A stretch of DNA of 14,136 bases from JBBAGE01 sp041655055 (GCA_041655055.1 JBBAGE010000048.1:1-14136), one strand, 5' to 3'. Counted from the stretch's first letter, positions 7,128 to 13,847 are shown. Program-made: numbers and translations. Notes: generated by a model not told the origin, from the letters alone.

Positions 7128-9002
7128 ATGCGATTGCTTTCCTATCTGCCCTATATTGCCGCGCTGGCGCTGGCGCTGGTGGCGGCACTGGGGGCGGCCT
7201 ATGTCGCCGCCGGCGCGATCGAGCGGAACACCCTTGCCGCTGTCGATCTTGCGCTTGAGGAAGACGGCCATGGCTGGGCCAGCGCCAGCGTCGATGGGCT
7301 GCAAGTGCGTCTGACCGGCACCGCCCCGAACGAGGCCGCGCGGTTTCGTGCGCTTTCAACAGCGGGCAAGATCGTCGATGCCGCCCGCGTGATCGACATG
7401 ATGGAGGTGGACGATCCCGATACGGTGACCCCGCCCAAATTCTCGGTCGAAATCCTGCGCAACGATGATGGCATTTCGCTGATCGGGCTGATGCCCGCCG
7501 CCACGGATCGTGCCGCGATCGTGGCACGTGTGGGCGGCGCTGCGGGGGATGAACCCGTCACAGATCTGTTAGAACTGGCCGATTACCCGGTGCCCGAGGC
7601 CTGGGATATCACGCTGACCTTTGCGCTGGATGCGCTGGCGATCCTGCCGCGATCGAAAATTTCCGCCACGCCCGGGCAGGTCGATATCACCGCTATTTCC
7701 GATAGCGAGGCCCAGAAACGCCGGCTGGAAACCCTGCTGGCGCGCGCCCGCCCCCAGGGGATCACGGCCAATATCGACATTTCCGCCCCCCGCCCGGTGA
7801 TCACGCCCTTTACGCTGCGATTCCTGATCGACGATGAGGGCCCGCGCTTTGATGCCTGTTCCGCCGGATCGGACGAAGGCGCGGCCACCATCCTTGCCGC
7901 CGCGCGCGAAGCCGGGATGCAGGGCGAGGCCGAATGCACCATCGGGCTGGGCATTCCATCGACCCGCTGGCCGCAGGCCGTCAGCGCCGGAATTGCCGCG
8001 GTGGCGGAGCTCGGGGGCGGCTCGATCACCTTTTCGGATGCCGATGTCAGCCTGATCGCCACCGACGCCACCGCACAGGCGAAATTCGACCGCGTGGTGG
8101 GCGAACTGGAAGCGGCGCTGCCCGATAGTTTCTCGCTTCATTCCGTTTTGCCCGAAGCCGTGGCCGAGGATGGCAGTGCCGAGGGCGCAGGCCCGCCCGA
8201 ATTCGTGATCACCCGCGCCGAGGATGGCAAGGTCGAAATGCGCGGCCGCGTGCTTGATGAACGCGCGCGCACCGCCGCCGAAAGCTATGCACAGGCGCTG
8301 TTTGGCAGTGCCGGTGTCGATGCGGCCATGCGGCTTGACGAAGATCTGCCCAGCGGTTGGGCCCTGCGGGTTCTGGGCGCGATCGAGGCGCTAAGCCATC
8401 TGAACAGCGGCAGCGTCACCGCCGATCCGGCGCTGATCACCGTTCAGGGGATCACCGGCCAACCCAATGCCCGGGCGGAAATCACCCGGCTTTTGTCCGA
8501 AAAGCTGGGCGAGGGTCAAAATTTCGAAATCGCGATCACCTATGAACGCACGTTGGATGAAACGGTCGATATTCCCACGCCCGAAGAATGTGTGGCCGCG
8601 ATCAACAACATCCTGAACCAGAACAAGATCACCTTTGCCCCCGGATCATCCGATATCGAAGGCCCGGCGCTGGCGACGCTGGACCGGATCGCCGAACAGA
8701 TCCGCAAATGCGATGGCGTGGAAATGGAAATCGGCGGCCATACCGACAGCCAGGGCCGCGAGGAAATGAACCTGCAGCTAAGCCAGGCCCGCGCCGATGC
8801 TGTGCTTGATGCGTTGCTGGCGCGCCGTGTGCTGACCTCGGCGCTGACCGCGCGCGGCTATGGCCCGGCCCGCCCGATTGCCGATAATGGCACCGAAGAG
8901 GGGCGCGAATTGAACCGGCGTATTGAATTCATGCTCTATCAGCCCGATGAAGAGGATGGCGAATCCGAATCCGAGCAAGAACCAGAGACCGAAAATGAAT
9001 AG
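7128..9002 (+). CDS. OmpA-family envelope protein with BON-like repeats
   Basis: A 624-residue envelope protein. A hydrophobic N-terminal segment (about 3-30) acts as signal or membrane anchor; I see no clear signal-peptidase site. The long middle part contains stretches resembling BON domains (GLQVRLTGTAPNEAARFRAL, VEMRGRVLDERARTAAESY, ALITVQGITGQPNARAEI). The C-terminus (about 488-605) is an OmpA-like peptidoglycan-binding domain with ITFAPGSSDI, GHTDSQGREEMNLQLSQARA and LNRRIEFML, including the Asp and Arg that bind diaminopimelate. It ends in an acidic tail (about 606-624). The four cysteines (244, 270, 488, 528) form two plausible periplasmic disulfide pairs. The BON-plus-OmpA plan recalls mycobacterial ArfA. 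An ATG at 7104 is an alternative start. The role is probably tethering or envelope integrity. Confidence 0.9.
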   Translation: MRLLSYLPYIAALALALVAALGAAYVAAGAIERNTLAAVDLALEEDGHGWASASVDGLQVRLTGTAPNEAARFRALSTAGKIVDAARVIDMMEVDDPDTVTPPKFSVEILRNDDGISLIGLMPAATDRAAIVARVGGAAGDEPVTDLLELADYPVPEAWDITLTFALDALAILPRSKISATPGQVDITAISDSEAQKRRLETLLARARPQGITANIDISAPRPVITPFTLRFLIDDEGPRFDACSAGSDEGAATILAAAREAGMQGEAECTIGLGIPSTRWPQAVSAGIAAVAELGGGSITFSDADVSLIATDATAQAKFDRVVGELEAALPDSFSLHSVLPEAVAEDGSAEGAGPPEFVITRAEDGKVEMRGRVLDERARTAAESYAQALFGSAGVDAAMRLDEDLPSGWALRVLGAIEALSHLNSGSVTADPALITVQGITGQPNARAEITRLLSEKLGEGQNFEIAITYERTLDETVDIPTPEECVAAINNILNQNKITFAPGSSDIEGPALATLDRIAEQIRKCDGVEMEIGGHTDSQGREEMNLQLSQARADAVLDALLARRVLTSALTARGYGPARPIADNGTEEGRELNRRIEFMLYQPDEEDGESESEQEPETENE

Positions 9003-9312
9003 ATCCGAATTCATCATCGTCACCGCGATCATCCTGTTCGTGGCTTTTATGCTGGGCTGGTTTGCGCATTGGGTGCTGGGGCGGTTCGCCCGCGTCGGCA
9101 GCGGCGAAATGAACGATCTCGATCACATGGCCCAGGCCCTGCACGAGGCCGAGGAACAGCGCGATCAGGCCATCGCCTATTACCAGCAGCGCGAGGCCGA
9201 AATGACCAACCAGCTTTCCCAGACCGAGGCCGAATTGCGTGCCGCGATGGATGGGTTGCGCGAAGCACGCTTTGAAACCGAAAGCCTGCGCAAGGCCGAA
9301 CGCGGCGCCTAG
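8995..9312 (+). CDS. Single-pass membrane protein with coiled coil, unknown function
   Basis: This 105-residue protein is not recognised by name. One hydrophobic helix at residues 5-25 (FIIVTAIILFVAFMLGWFAH) is followed by a charged, Glu/Ala/Gln-rich helical region (about 40-102) with heptad-like spacing, for example EAEEQRDQAIAYYQQREAEM and LSQTEAELRAAMDGLREARF, so a coiled coil is likely. The ATG at 8995 overlaps the stop of the OmpA-family gene by 8 nt, which suggests coupled translation and possibly a shared function in the envelope. The same frame is open further upstream within the OmpA gene, but only the hydrophobic start makes sense as a protein. Its TAG stop overlaps the convergent moaE stop within one CTAG. 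Confidence 0.85.
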   Translation: MNRSEFIIVTAIILFVAFMLGWFAHWVLGRFARVGSGEMNDLDHMAQALHEAEEQRDQAIAYYQQREAEMTNQLSQTEAELRAAMDGLREARFETESLRKAERGA

Positions 9313-9755
9313 CGATCCCAGCGGGTCAGCGCATCCTCATCCGCATCTTTGGCGGCGACCCATTCGGCCCCATCCGCGGCGAATTCCTTTTTCCAGAATG
9401 GCGCGCGCGATTTCAGGTAATCCATCAAGAATTCCGCCCCCGCAAAGGCATCGCGGCGGTGGCGCGCGGCGGTGGCAACCATCATGATCACCTCGCCCGG
9501 CTGTAACGTGCCATGGCGGTGGATGATCAGCGCATCGGCCAGCGCCCAGCGTTCCACCGCCTGCTGCGCAATCGCGGCCAGCGCGCGTTCGGTCATGCCG
9601 GGATAATGTTCGATCTCCATCCGCGTCAACCGGCCGCCTTCGTCGCGCACCAGCCCCGAAAAGCTGACGATCGCGCCGGCCCCATCAGCGCGGGCGGAAA
9701 AACGTTCAAGCTGATCGCCGGGCGAAAACGGATCGGGGGCCACGATGATCTGCAT
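9309..9755 (-). CDS. moaE: Molybdopterin synthase catalytic subunit MoaE
   Basis: The large subunit of molybdopterin synthase, which with thiocarboxylated MoaD inserts two sulfurs into cyclic pyranopterin monophosphate to make molybdopterin in the cytosol. The 148 residues fit the family. Seen: AIVSFSGLVRDEGG (28-41), EIEHYPGMTE (47-56), IIHRHGTLQPGE (77-88), AARHRRDAFAGAEFLMDYLK (96-115) and RAPFWKKE (117-124), which carry the active-site lysines (K115 and K122/K123). It starts 3 nt after the moaD stop, so the two subunits are made together. It is the last gene of the uvrC-pgsA-moaD-moaE group. Confidence 0.97.
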   Translation of the reverse strand: MQIIVAPDPFSPGDQLERFSARADGAGAIVSFSGLVRDEGGRLTRMEIEHYPGMTERALAAIAQQAVERWALADALIIHRHGTLQPGEVIMMVATAARHRRDAFAGAEFLMDYLKSRAPFWKKEFAADGAEWVAAKDADEDALTRWDR

Positions 9756-9758
9756 CGA

Positions 9759-10010
9759 TCACCCCCCGGTCATCGGCGGAAAGAATGCCACTTCGCGCAC
9801 CCCGGCCAGCGGCGCGTCGAAATCGGCCAGTTCCTGATCCAGCGCCACCCGCAACGCCGACAGATCGGCAAAAGCGGCGGCATAGCGTTCTTCGCGCGCG
9901 CGCAATTCGGCCACCAGATCGGCCACCGTGGCGGCGGCAGTTTCAATCACATCGCGCGGCACGCCGATCCGTTCGCGCACCCAGGCAAAATACATCACGG
10001 TGATTTTCAT
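9759..10010 (-). CDS. moaD: Molybdopterin synthase sulfur carrier subunit MoaD
   Basis: A small ubiquitin-like sulfur carrier that, as a C-terminal thiocarboxylate, donates sulfur within molybdopterin synthase. The 83-residue protein starts MKITVMYFAWVRE, matching the first beta strand of MoaD, contains TVADLVAELRARE, and ends VAFFPPMTGG with the essential terminal Gly-Gly. The ATG at 10008-10010 forms an ATGA overlap with the pgsA stop. The same frame is open far upstream inside pgsA, but that part has no MoaD likeness and is discarded. moaE follows 3 nt downstream. Confidence 0.96.
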   Translation of the reverse strand: MKITVMYFAWVRERIGVPRDVIETAAATVADLVAELRAREERYAAAFADLSALRVALDQELADFDAPLAGVREVAFFPPMTGG

Positions 10011-10675
10011 CGCGCGCCCTCCTGCAGATACGGCATGGCCTTGCGCAGATAATCCGCGCCGGTCACGACCGTCAGTATAGCCGCAACCCACAATAGGCCA
10101 ACCCCGGCCCAGAAAAACCACATCATCGCGTGAAATTTCCAAGCCAGCCCGTTTGGATCGGCGATCCCCCCGTTCAGGATCGTATCGATACCGGCGGCAT
10201 CCATCCCCTCGCCCGCCAGCGCGAAATATTGCGCGAAAATTCCCGCGCTCAGCAGCACGACAATCGCCACCATCTGCGTTGCGGTTTTCCATTTCGCGAG
10301 CTTCGTGACCTTCAGCAGCCCCGCCGTTTTTCCCAGAAATTCGCGCAGGCCGGAAACGAATACCTCGCGAAACAGGATGAGCGTGGCGGGCAGGACGATC
10401 AGGATATTCATCCCCGAAAGCGTCGAAAGCACCAACAGCGCCGTCAGCACCATCGCCTTGTCGGCAATCGGGTCAAGCATGGCGCCAAACAGCGTTTCCT
10501 GTTTCCAGCGCCGCGCCAGATAGCCGTCAACCCAATCGGTCGCCGCAGCGCCCGCGAAAAACACCAGCGCCAGCCAATCGGCCAGCGGGCGCGGCGCCAG
10601 AAGGAACGCCAGCGCGATCGAGGGCGCCGCCGCAAGCCGCAGGATCGTCAGAATATTGGGGATGTTCCAGGTCAT
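10007..10675 (-). CDS. pgsA: CDP-diacylglycerol-glycerol-3-phosphate phosphatidyltransferase
   Basis: An inner-membrane enzyme making phosphatidylglycerol phosphate from CDP-diacylglycerol and glycerol 3-phosphate, the committed step to phosphatidylglycerol and cardiolipin. Its 222 residues start MTWNIPNILTILRLAAAP, typical of PgsA. The CDP-alcohol phosphotransferase signature is complete: D47, D50-G51, A54-R55, G64, D68 and D72 within DWVDGYLARRW and GAMLDPIADK. Hydrophobic helices flank it, and PATLILFREVFVSGLREF is also family-like. It lies 18 nt after uvrC with an AAGG ribosome site, and its stop overlaps moaD. Close relatives such as phosphatidylcholine or cardiolipin synthases are less likely given the N-terminus and size. 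Confidence 0.95.
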   Translation of the reverse strand: MTWNIPNILTILRLAAAPSIALAFLLAPRPLADWLALVFFAGAAATDWVDGYLARRWKQETLFGAMLDPIADKAMVLTALLVLSTLSGMNILIVLPATLILFREVFVSGLREFLGKTAGLLKVTKLAKWKTATQMVAIVVLLSAGIFAQYFALAGEGMDAAGIDTILNGGIADPNGLAWKFHAMMWFFWAGVGLLWVAAILTVVTGADYLRKAMPYLQEGAR

Positions 10676-10693
10676 ATCGCCAGCCTTATCGCG

Positions 10694-12571
10694 TCACTGC
10701 TTGTCATGGAAGAAGGCATAAAGGGTTTCGGCCAAGGTATCGGAAATCCCCTCGACCGCCTTGAGATCGGCAAGCCCCGCCCGGCTGACCGCCTTGGCCG
10801 AGCCGAAATGCGCCAAAAGCGCGCGTTTGCGCGCCGCGCCCACGCCGGGCACATCGTCAAGCGGGGTGGCGCCGATCGCCTTGGACCGCTTGGCCCGGTG
10901 GGTGCCGATGGCGAAACGGTGGGCCTCGTCACGCAGGCGTTGTACGAAATAAAGCACCGGATCATTGCGTTGCAGCGCAAAGGGCCGCGCGCCGGGGCGG
11001 TGGAATTCCTCTTTGCCGTGGTCGCGATCGATGCCTTTGGCCACGCCGATCACGGGGATATCGTCGATCCCCTGTTCACGCAGGATCGACATCACAGCGC
11101 CAAGCTGCCCCGCGCCCCCGTCGATCAGCAACAGATCGGGCCACATTTCGCCCTGCCGATCCGGGTCTTCCTTGATCAGGCGGGAAAAGCGGCGGGTCAG
11201 CACCTCTTTCATCATGCCGAAATCGTCGCCCGGCGTCAGCTCATCACCGCGAATATTGTATTTGCGATACTGGCTTTTCATAAAGCCCTCGGGGCCGGCC
11301 ACGATCATTGCGCCCACGGCATGCGCGCCCTGAATATGGCTGTTATCGTAAACCTCGATCCGCCGGGGCGGGCCATCAAGGCCAAAGGCCGCGGCCAGCC
11401 CATCAAGCAGCCGGGCCTGCGTGGCGCTTTCGCTCATTTTACGGGCCAGGCTTTCGCGGGCATTGCGCGCGGCATTGGCAACGAGTTCGGCCTTTTCGCC
11501 GCGCTGGGGGACCAGCAATTCCACCTTGTGCCCGGCGTTCATGGCCAGCGCCTCGGCCAGCAAATCGGGATCTTCGACCGGATGGCTCAGCAGCACCATA
11601 CGCGGCGCCTGTTTGCCATCGTAAAACTGCGCCACAAAGGCCTGCAACACTTCGGGGGCTTCGGCCCCGGCGCCGGTGCGGGGATAGAAATCGCGGTTGC
11701 CCCAGCTTTGGTTCGCGCGGATGAAAAACACCTGCACGCAGGCCTGCCCGCCTTCCAGATGCAGGGCAATCACATCGGCATTGCTGACCGTGCGCGGGTT
11801 GATCCCCTGAATTTGCTGCACCGCCGTCAGCGCCTGAATCCGGTCGCGCAAACCTGCGGCGCGCTCAAATTCCAGCGCCTCGGACGCGGCCTCCATTTCA
11901 AGCGCCAGATCGGCCTGCACGCGGGTGCTTTTGCCTTGCAAAAAGCGTTCGGCATCGGCCACCAGCCCGGCATATTCCTGCGCGCTGATGCGATTGACGC
12001 AGGGCGCCGAACAGCGCTTGATCTGATAGAGCAGACAGGGCCGGCTGCGCCCCTGAAACATCGAATCCGAACAAGATCGCAGCAAGAACACCTTTTGCAA
12101 TTGATTGAGCGTGCGATTGACCGAACGCGCATCGGCAAAGGGGCCGTAATAGGCACCTTTGACGGATTTTGCCCCGCGATGCTTGGTGATCTGCGGAAAG
12201 GGATGATCCTTGGTGATCAGAATATTGGGAAAGCTTTTGTCATCACGCAGCAGCACGTTATAGCGCGGCTTTAACTGCTTGATCAGGTTTTGTTCCAAAA
12301 GCAGGGCTTCGGCCTCGGTCCGGGTGGTCAGAAACATCATCGAGGCGGTTTCCGAAATCATCCGCGCGATCCGCCCCGAATGCCCGGCGGGATTGGCGTA
12401 ATTGCCCACCCGTTTGCGCAAAGCCCGCGCCTTGCCCACATAAAGCACCGCGCCTTTTTCATCGAGCATGCGATAGACGCCGGGCGAATTGTCCAGCGTG
12501 CGCAAATAGGCTGCGATACGGGCATGGCCGCGCAGGGGCGATTTGGGGATGGGTTCGGTCGCGTCGGTCAT
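10694..12571 (-). CDS. uvrC: Excinuclease ABC subunit C
   Basis: The dual-incision nuclease of nucleotide excision repair, recruited to damaged DNA by UvrB. It has 625 residues. Domains in order: GIY-YIG nuclease (SPGVYRML, VLYVGKA, about 29-108) for the 3' cut; a cysteine cluster C167, C179, C187, C191 matching the ligands of the iron-sulfur cluster reported in E. coli UvrC; the UVR motif that binds UvrB (about 222-250); the RNase H-like nuclease for the 5' cut with D409 (VYDNSHIQG), D484 (LIDGGAGQL) and H551 (DEAHRFA); and a helix-hairpin-helix pair (about 571-620). The ATG at 12569-12571 is chosen because the GIY-YIG domain follows it directly. An AGGAGA lies 13 nt upstream, rather far. 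Thirty-five further upstream codons are open but lack family likeness. Confidence 0.97.
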   Translation of the reverse strand: MTDATEPIPKSPLRGHARIAAYLRTLDNSPGVYRMLDEKGAVLYVGKARALRKRVGNYANPAGHSGRIARMISETASMMFLTTRTEAEALLLEQNLIKQLKPRYNVLLRDDKSFPNILITKDHPFPQITKHRGAKSVKGAYYGPFADARSVNRTLNQLQKVFLLRSCSDSMFQGRSRPCLLYQIKRCSAPCVNRISAQEYAGLVADAERFLQGKSTRVQADLALEMEAASEALEFERAAGLRDRIQALTAVQQIQGINPRTVSNADVIALHLEGGQACVQVFFIRANQSWGNRDFYPRTGAGAEAPEVLQAFVAQFYDGKQAPRMVLLSHPVEDPDLLAEALAMNAGHKVELLVPQRGEKAELVANAARNARESLARKMSESATQARLLDGLAAAFGLDGPPRRIEVYDNSHIQGAHAVGAMIVAGPEGFMKSQYRKYNIRGDELTPGDDFGMMKEVLTRRFSRLIKEDPDRQGEMWPDLLLIDGGAGQLGAVMSILREQGIDDIPVIGVAKGIDRDHGKEEFHRPGARPFALQRNDPVLYFVQRLRDEAHRFAIGTHRAKRSKAIGATPLDDVPGVGAARKRALLAHFGSAKAVSRAGLADLKAVEGISDTLAETLYAFFHDKQ

Positions 12572-12601
12572 GCCGGGATCTGATTCTCCTGCTCGGCTGC
12601 A

Positions 12602-12629
12602 ATCATATAGGACTGGCTGCAAGTGCAAA
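12602..12629 (-). promoter_or_regulatory. Possible uvrC promoter
   Basis: On the minus strand a -35-like TTTGCA (12624-12629) and a -10-like TATGAT (12602-12607) are 16 nt apart, which would start transcription about 25 nt before the uvrC ATG. The -10 is good, the -35 weak. This is a pattern match only, but a promoter somewhere in this gap is expected. Confidence 0.3.
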
Positions 12630-12644
12630 CCTGCCCACGGTTCT

Positions 12645-12665
12645 TGTGGATAACTTTGCGGATAA
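12645..12665 (-). promoter_or_regulatory. Two tandem DnaA-box-like sites
   Basis: On the minus strand the bases read TTATCCGCA, a 3-nt spacer (AAG), then TTATCCACA. The second (12645-12653) is a perfect match to the strong DnaA-box consensus; the first (12657-12665) differs at one base. They have the same orientation and sit about 74-94 nt upstream of the uvrC start, just outside the proposed promoter. DnaA binding here is inferred from sequence only. Confidence 0.5.
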
Positions 12666-12716
12666 CCTTGGGGCATCGTGTTTTTTTCGTTGTATCATGA
12701 TGCATTCCACGGTTTG

Positions 12717-12753
12717 CCTGTTTTTTGGGCGCATTTGTAACGCCCTGTTTTTT
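12717..12753. repeat. 10-bp direct repeat CCTGTTTTTT
   Basis: CCTGTTTTTT occurs at 12717-12726 and again at 12744-12753, 27 nt from start to start, flanking the hairpin stem. It may be chance in a T-rich stretch. Confidence 0.6.
12727..12753 (+). terminator. Terminator-like hairpin on the plus strand
   Basis: On the plus strand GGGCG (12727-12731) can pair with CGCCC (12741-12745) around a 9-nt loop, followed by TG and six T. The stem is only 5 bp. No plus-strand gene lies upstream, so any transcript it ended would be an unannotated or antisense RNA. On the minus strand the hairpin has no U run after it. Confidence 0.3.
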
Positions 12754-12878
12754 AATGGAAAAATTATTAAGGCCTGCAAATCTTTGAAATCGTTGCGATT
12801 CCCTTAACGGTTTTGGGCCCTCAGCGGCGCTGGTGCATAAGTCAAGCCGCCATGGCCGCCAAATCCCCGCCAGATGCA

Positions 12879-13664
12879 TCATTCCAGCCCCAGAACATCG
12901 GGCGTGCGCCAGCCCAGATGCTGCCCGCCATCGGTGCACAGCAACTGCCCGCTCACCCCGTCGGCCCCGATGAAATAGCGCAGCGCGCCGGTGACATCTT
13001 CGGGGTTCGATCCGCGGCCCAAAACGGTGGCGCTGCGTTGGCGGGCAAAGTGATCGGCGCTTTGGCGCGCGCCCTGCAGGGTTGGTCCCGGCCCGATCGC
13101 ATTGACGCGGATCGCCGGGGCCAGGGCCCGCGCCGTCGTCTGGGTCAGTGCCCAAAGCCCCATTTTCGCGATCGTATAGGTCATGAAATCGGGGGTCAGC
13201 TTGCGCACCCGCTGATCGATCATGTTGATCACCAGCGCCCCCGCCACCGGTTCGCCCCGCGTATCCACGCCCGCAGGCGGCGCAGCGCGCGCGAAATGCT
13301 GGGTCAGAACAAAGGGCGCGCGCAGGTTCGATTCGATATGGCGATCCCAGCTTTCGCGGGTGGCGCTGTCGATCGTGTCATATTCAAAGATCGACGCATT
13401 GTTGATCAGCAACGTCAGCGGCCCGCCCAGCGCATCGGACGCGCGTGCAATCACCCCTTGGGTGGCCGCCTCATCCAGCAGATCGGCCTGCAATGTTGCC
13501 GCCCGCACCCCGTGCGCGCGCACGCCATCGGCGGTATCATCCGCGCCCGCGCGCGATGCCGCGTAATGCACGGCCACATCCCAGCCCTGCGCCGCCAGAT
13601 CCAATGCCATCGCCCGGCCCAGACGCCCGCCTGCCCCGGTCACCAATGCCCGCCCCGGCTTCAT
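12879..13664 (-). CDS. SDR-family reductase with pteridine-reductase-like active site
   Basis: A 261-residue NAD(P)H-dependent short-chain dehydrogenase/reductase. The cofactor-binding motif is TGAGGRLG (9-16) with R14, followed by HYAASRA (33-39), LLINNAS (85-91) and the catalytic pair Y163/K167 (YTIAK). The usual catalytic serine is replaced by an aspartate, D150 in NMIDQR, 13 residues before the tyrosine; RVNAIGPGPTL follows. This Asp-Tyr-Lys set, with the TG-xxx-RLG arginine and an HYxxS motif, is the pattern of pteridine reductase PTR1 and related FolM-type dihydromonapterin/dihydrofolate reductases, so an NADPH-dependent pterin reductase is my best guess. An excellent ribosome site (GGAGG, 5 nt before the ATG) supports the start. 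It follows a small gene by 27 nt and precedes the AT-rich gap. Confidence 0.93.
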   Translation of the reverse strand: MKPGRALVTGAGGRLGRAMALDLAAQGWDVAVHYAASRAGADDTADGVRAHGVRAATLQADLLDEAATQGVIARASDALGGPLTLLINNASIFEYDTIDSATRESWDRHIESNLRAPFVLTQHFARAAPPAGVDTRGEPVAGALVINMIDQRVRKLTPDFMTYTIAKMGLWALTQTTARALAPAIRVNAIGPGPTLQGARQSADHFARQRSATVLGRGSNPEDVTGALRYFIGADGVSGQLLCTDGGQHLGWRTPDVLGLE

Positions 13665-13669
13665 CCCAT

Positions 13670-13674
13670 CCTCC
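13670..13674 (-). promoter_or_regulatory. Strong Shine-Dalgarno of the SDR gene
   Basis: GGAGG on the minus strand with 5 nt to the ATG at 13664 fixes the start of the reductase gene. It is the strongest ribosome site I noticed in the window. Confidence 0.8.
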
Positions 13675-13691
13675 GAAAAACCCGTTGAAGA

Positions 13692-13847
13692 TTATCGCGA
13701 TTTCTTGCAATCGCAAGGGCCGCGCCCGATACGCGGGCGTGCGCAATCGGGGCATTTGGCCGATCTGGTGATCCGTGGCATCCGCAGCTTGCCAAAGATC
13801 GCCAGGATCATCATGGCCACCAGAAAAAGCGTGACGACCTTGATCAT
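13692..13847 (-). CDS. 51-residue membrane protein with zinc-ribbon-like cysteines
   Basis: A short gene filling the space between the peptidase and the reductase. It begins MIKVVTLFLVAMMILAIFGK, a single hydrophobic helix (about 3-18), then a basic stretch (LRMPRITRSAK), then four cysteines as C32-P-D-C35 and C45-D-C47 separated by RPRIGRGP, ending in KKSR and a TAA stop. The CPxC...CxC arrangement suggests a small metal-binding or zinc-ribbon-like tail facing the cytoplasm. The start codon lies 3 nt after the stop of the S49-peptidase gene, and the reductase begins 27 nt after its stop, so all three are probably one transcript. The ribosome site is weak, consistent with coupling to the upstream gene. 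I do not know its function. Confidence 0.75.
   Translation of the reverse strand: MIKVVTLFLVAMMILAIFGKLRMPRITRSAKCPDCARPRIGRGPCDCKKSR

Larger units (their letters stand above)
12572..12878. other. AT-rich intergenic region upstream of uvrC
   Basis: This 307-nt stretch is the only long gap in the window. By my count bases 12641-12800 are about 39% G+C, against clearly more than 60% by eye in the neighbouring genes. It contains two DnaA-box-like 9-mers, a possible uvrC promoter, a hairpin with a T run on the plus strand, a 10-bp direct repeat and several A/T runs. I see no convincing protein gene; a 45-codon open frame (12568-12705, minus) is discussed in the findings. Confidence 0.8.

Noticed and set aside
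10130..12274. Long open plus-strand frame opposite pgsA and uvrC
   Set aside because: It is the antisense shadow of the strongly conserved uvrC and pgsA; the translation is rich in His, Arg and Gln with no domain.
12640..12654. SOS (LexA) box upstream of uvrC
   Set aside because: GTTC is followed after 7 nt by TAAC, not GTTC, so the alphaproteobacterial GTTC-N7-GTTC pattern is not met.
12572..12676. Upstream extension of uvrC by 35 codons
   Set aside because: The extra residues (PQGYPQSYPQ...) have no family likeness, and the stretch covers the proposed promoter and DnaA boxes.
12752..12770. CtrA binding site
   Set aside because: The two TTAA half-sites are 11 nt apart instead of the required 7.
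12788..12800. Hairpin AATCG-TTG-CGATT after the reductase gene
   Set aside because: A 5-bp stem without a T run in either useful orientation; not enough for a terminator.
12572..12878. Replication origin
   Set aside because: Two DnaA boxes and an AT-rich stretch are suggestive, but I find only two boxes, and no dnaA, hemE, gidA or parAB gene nearby.
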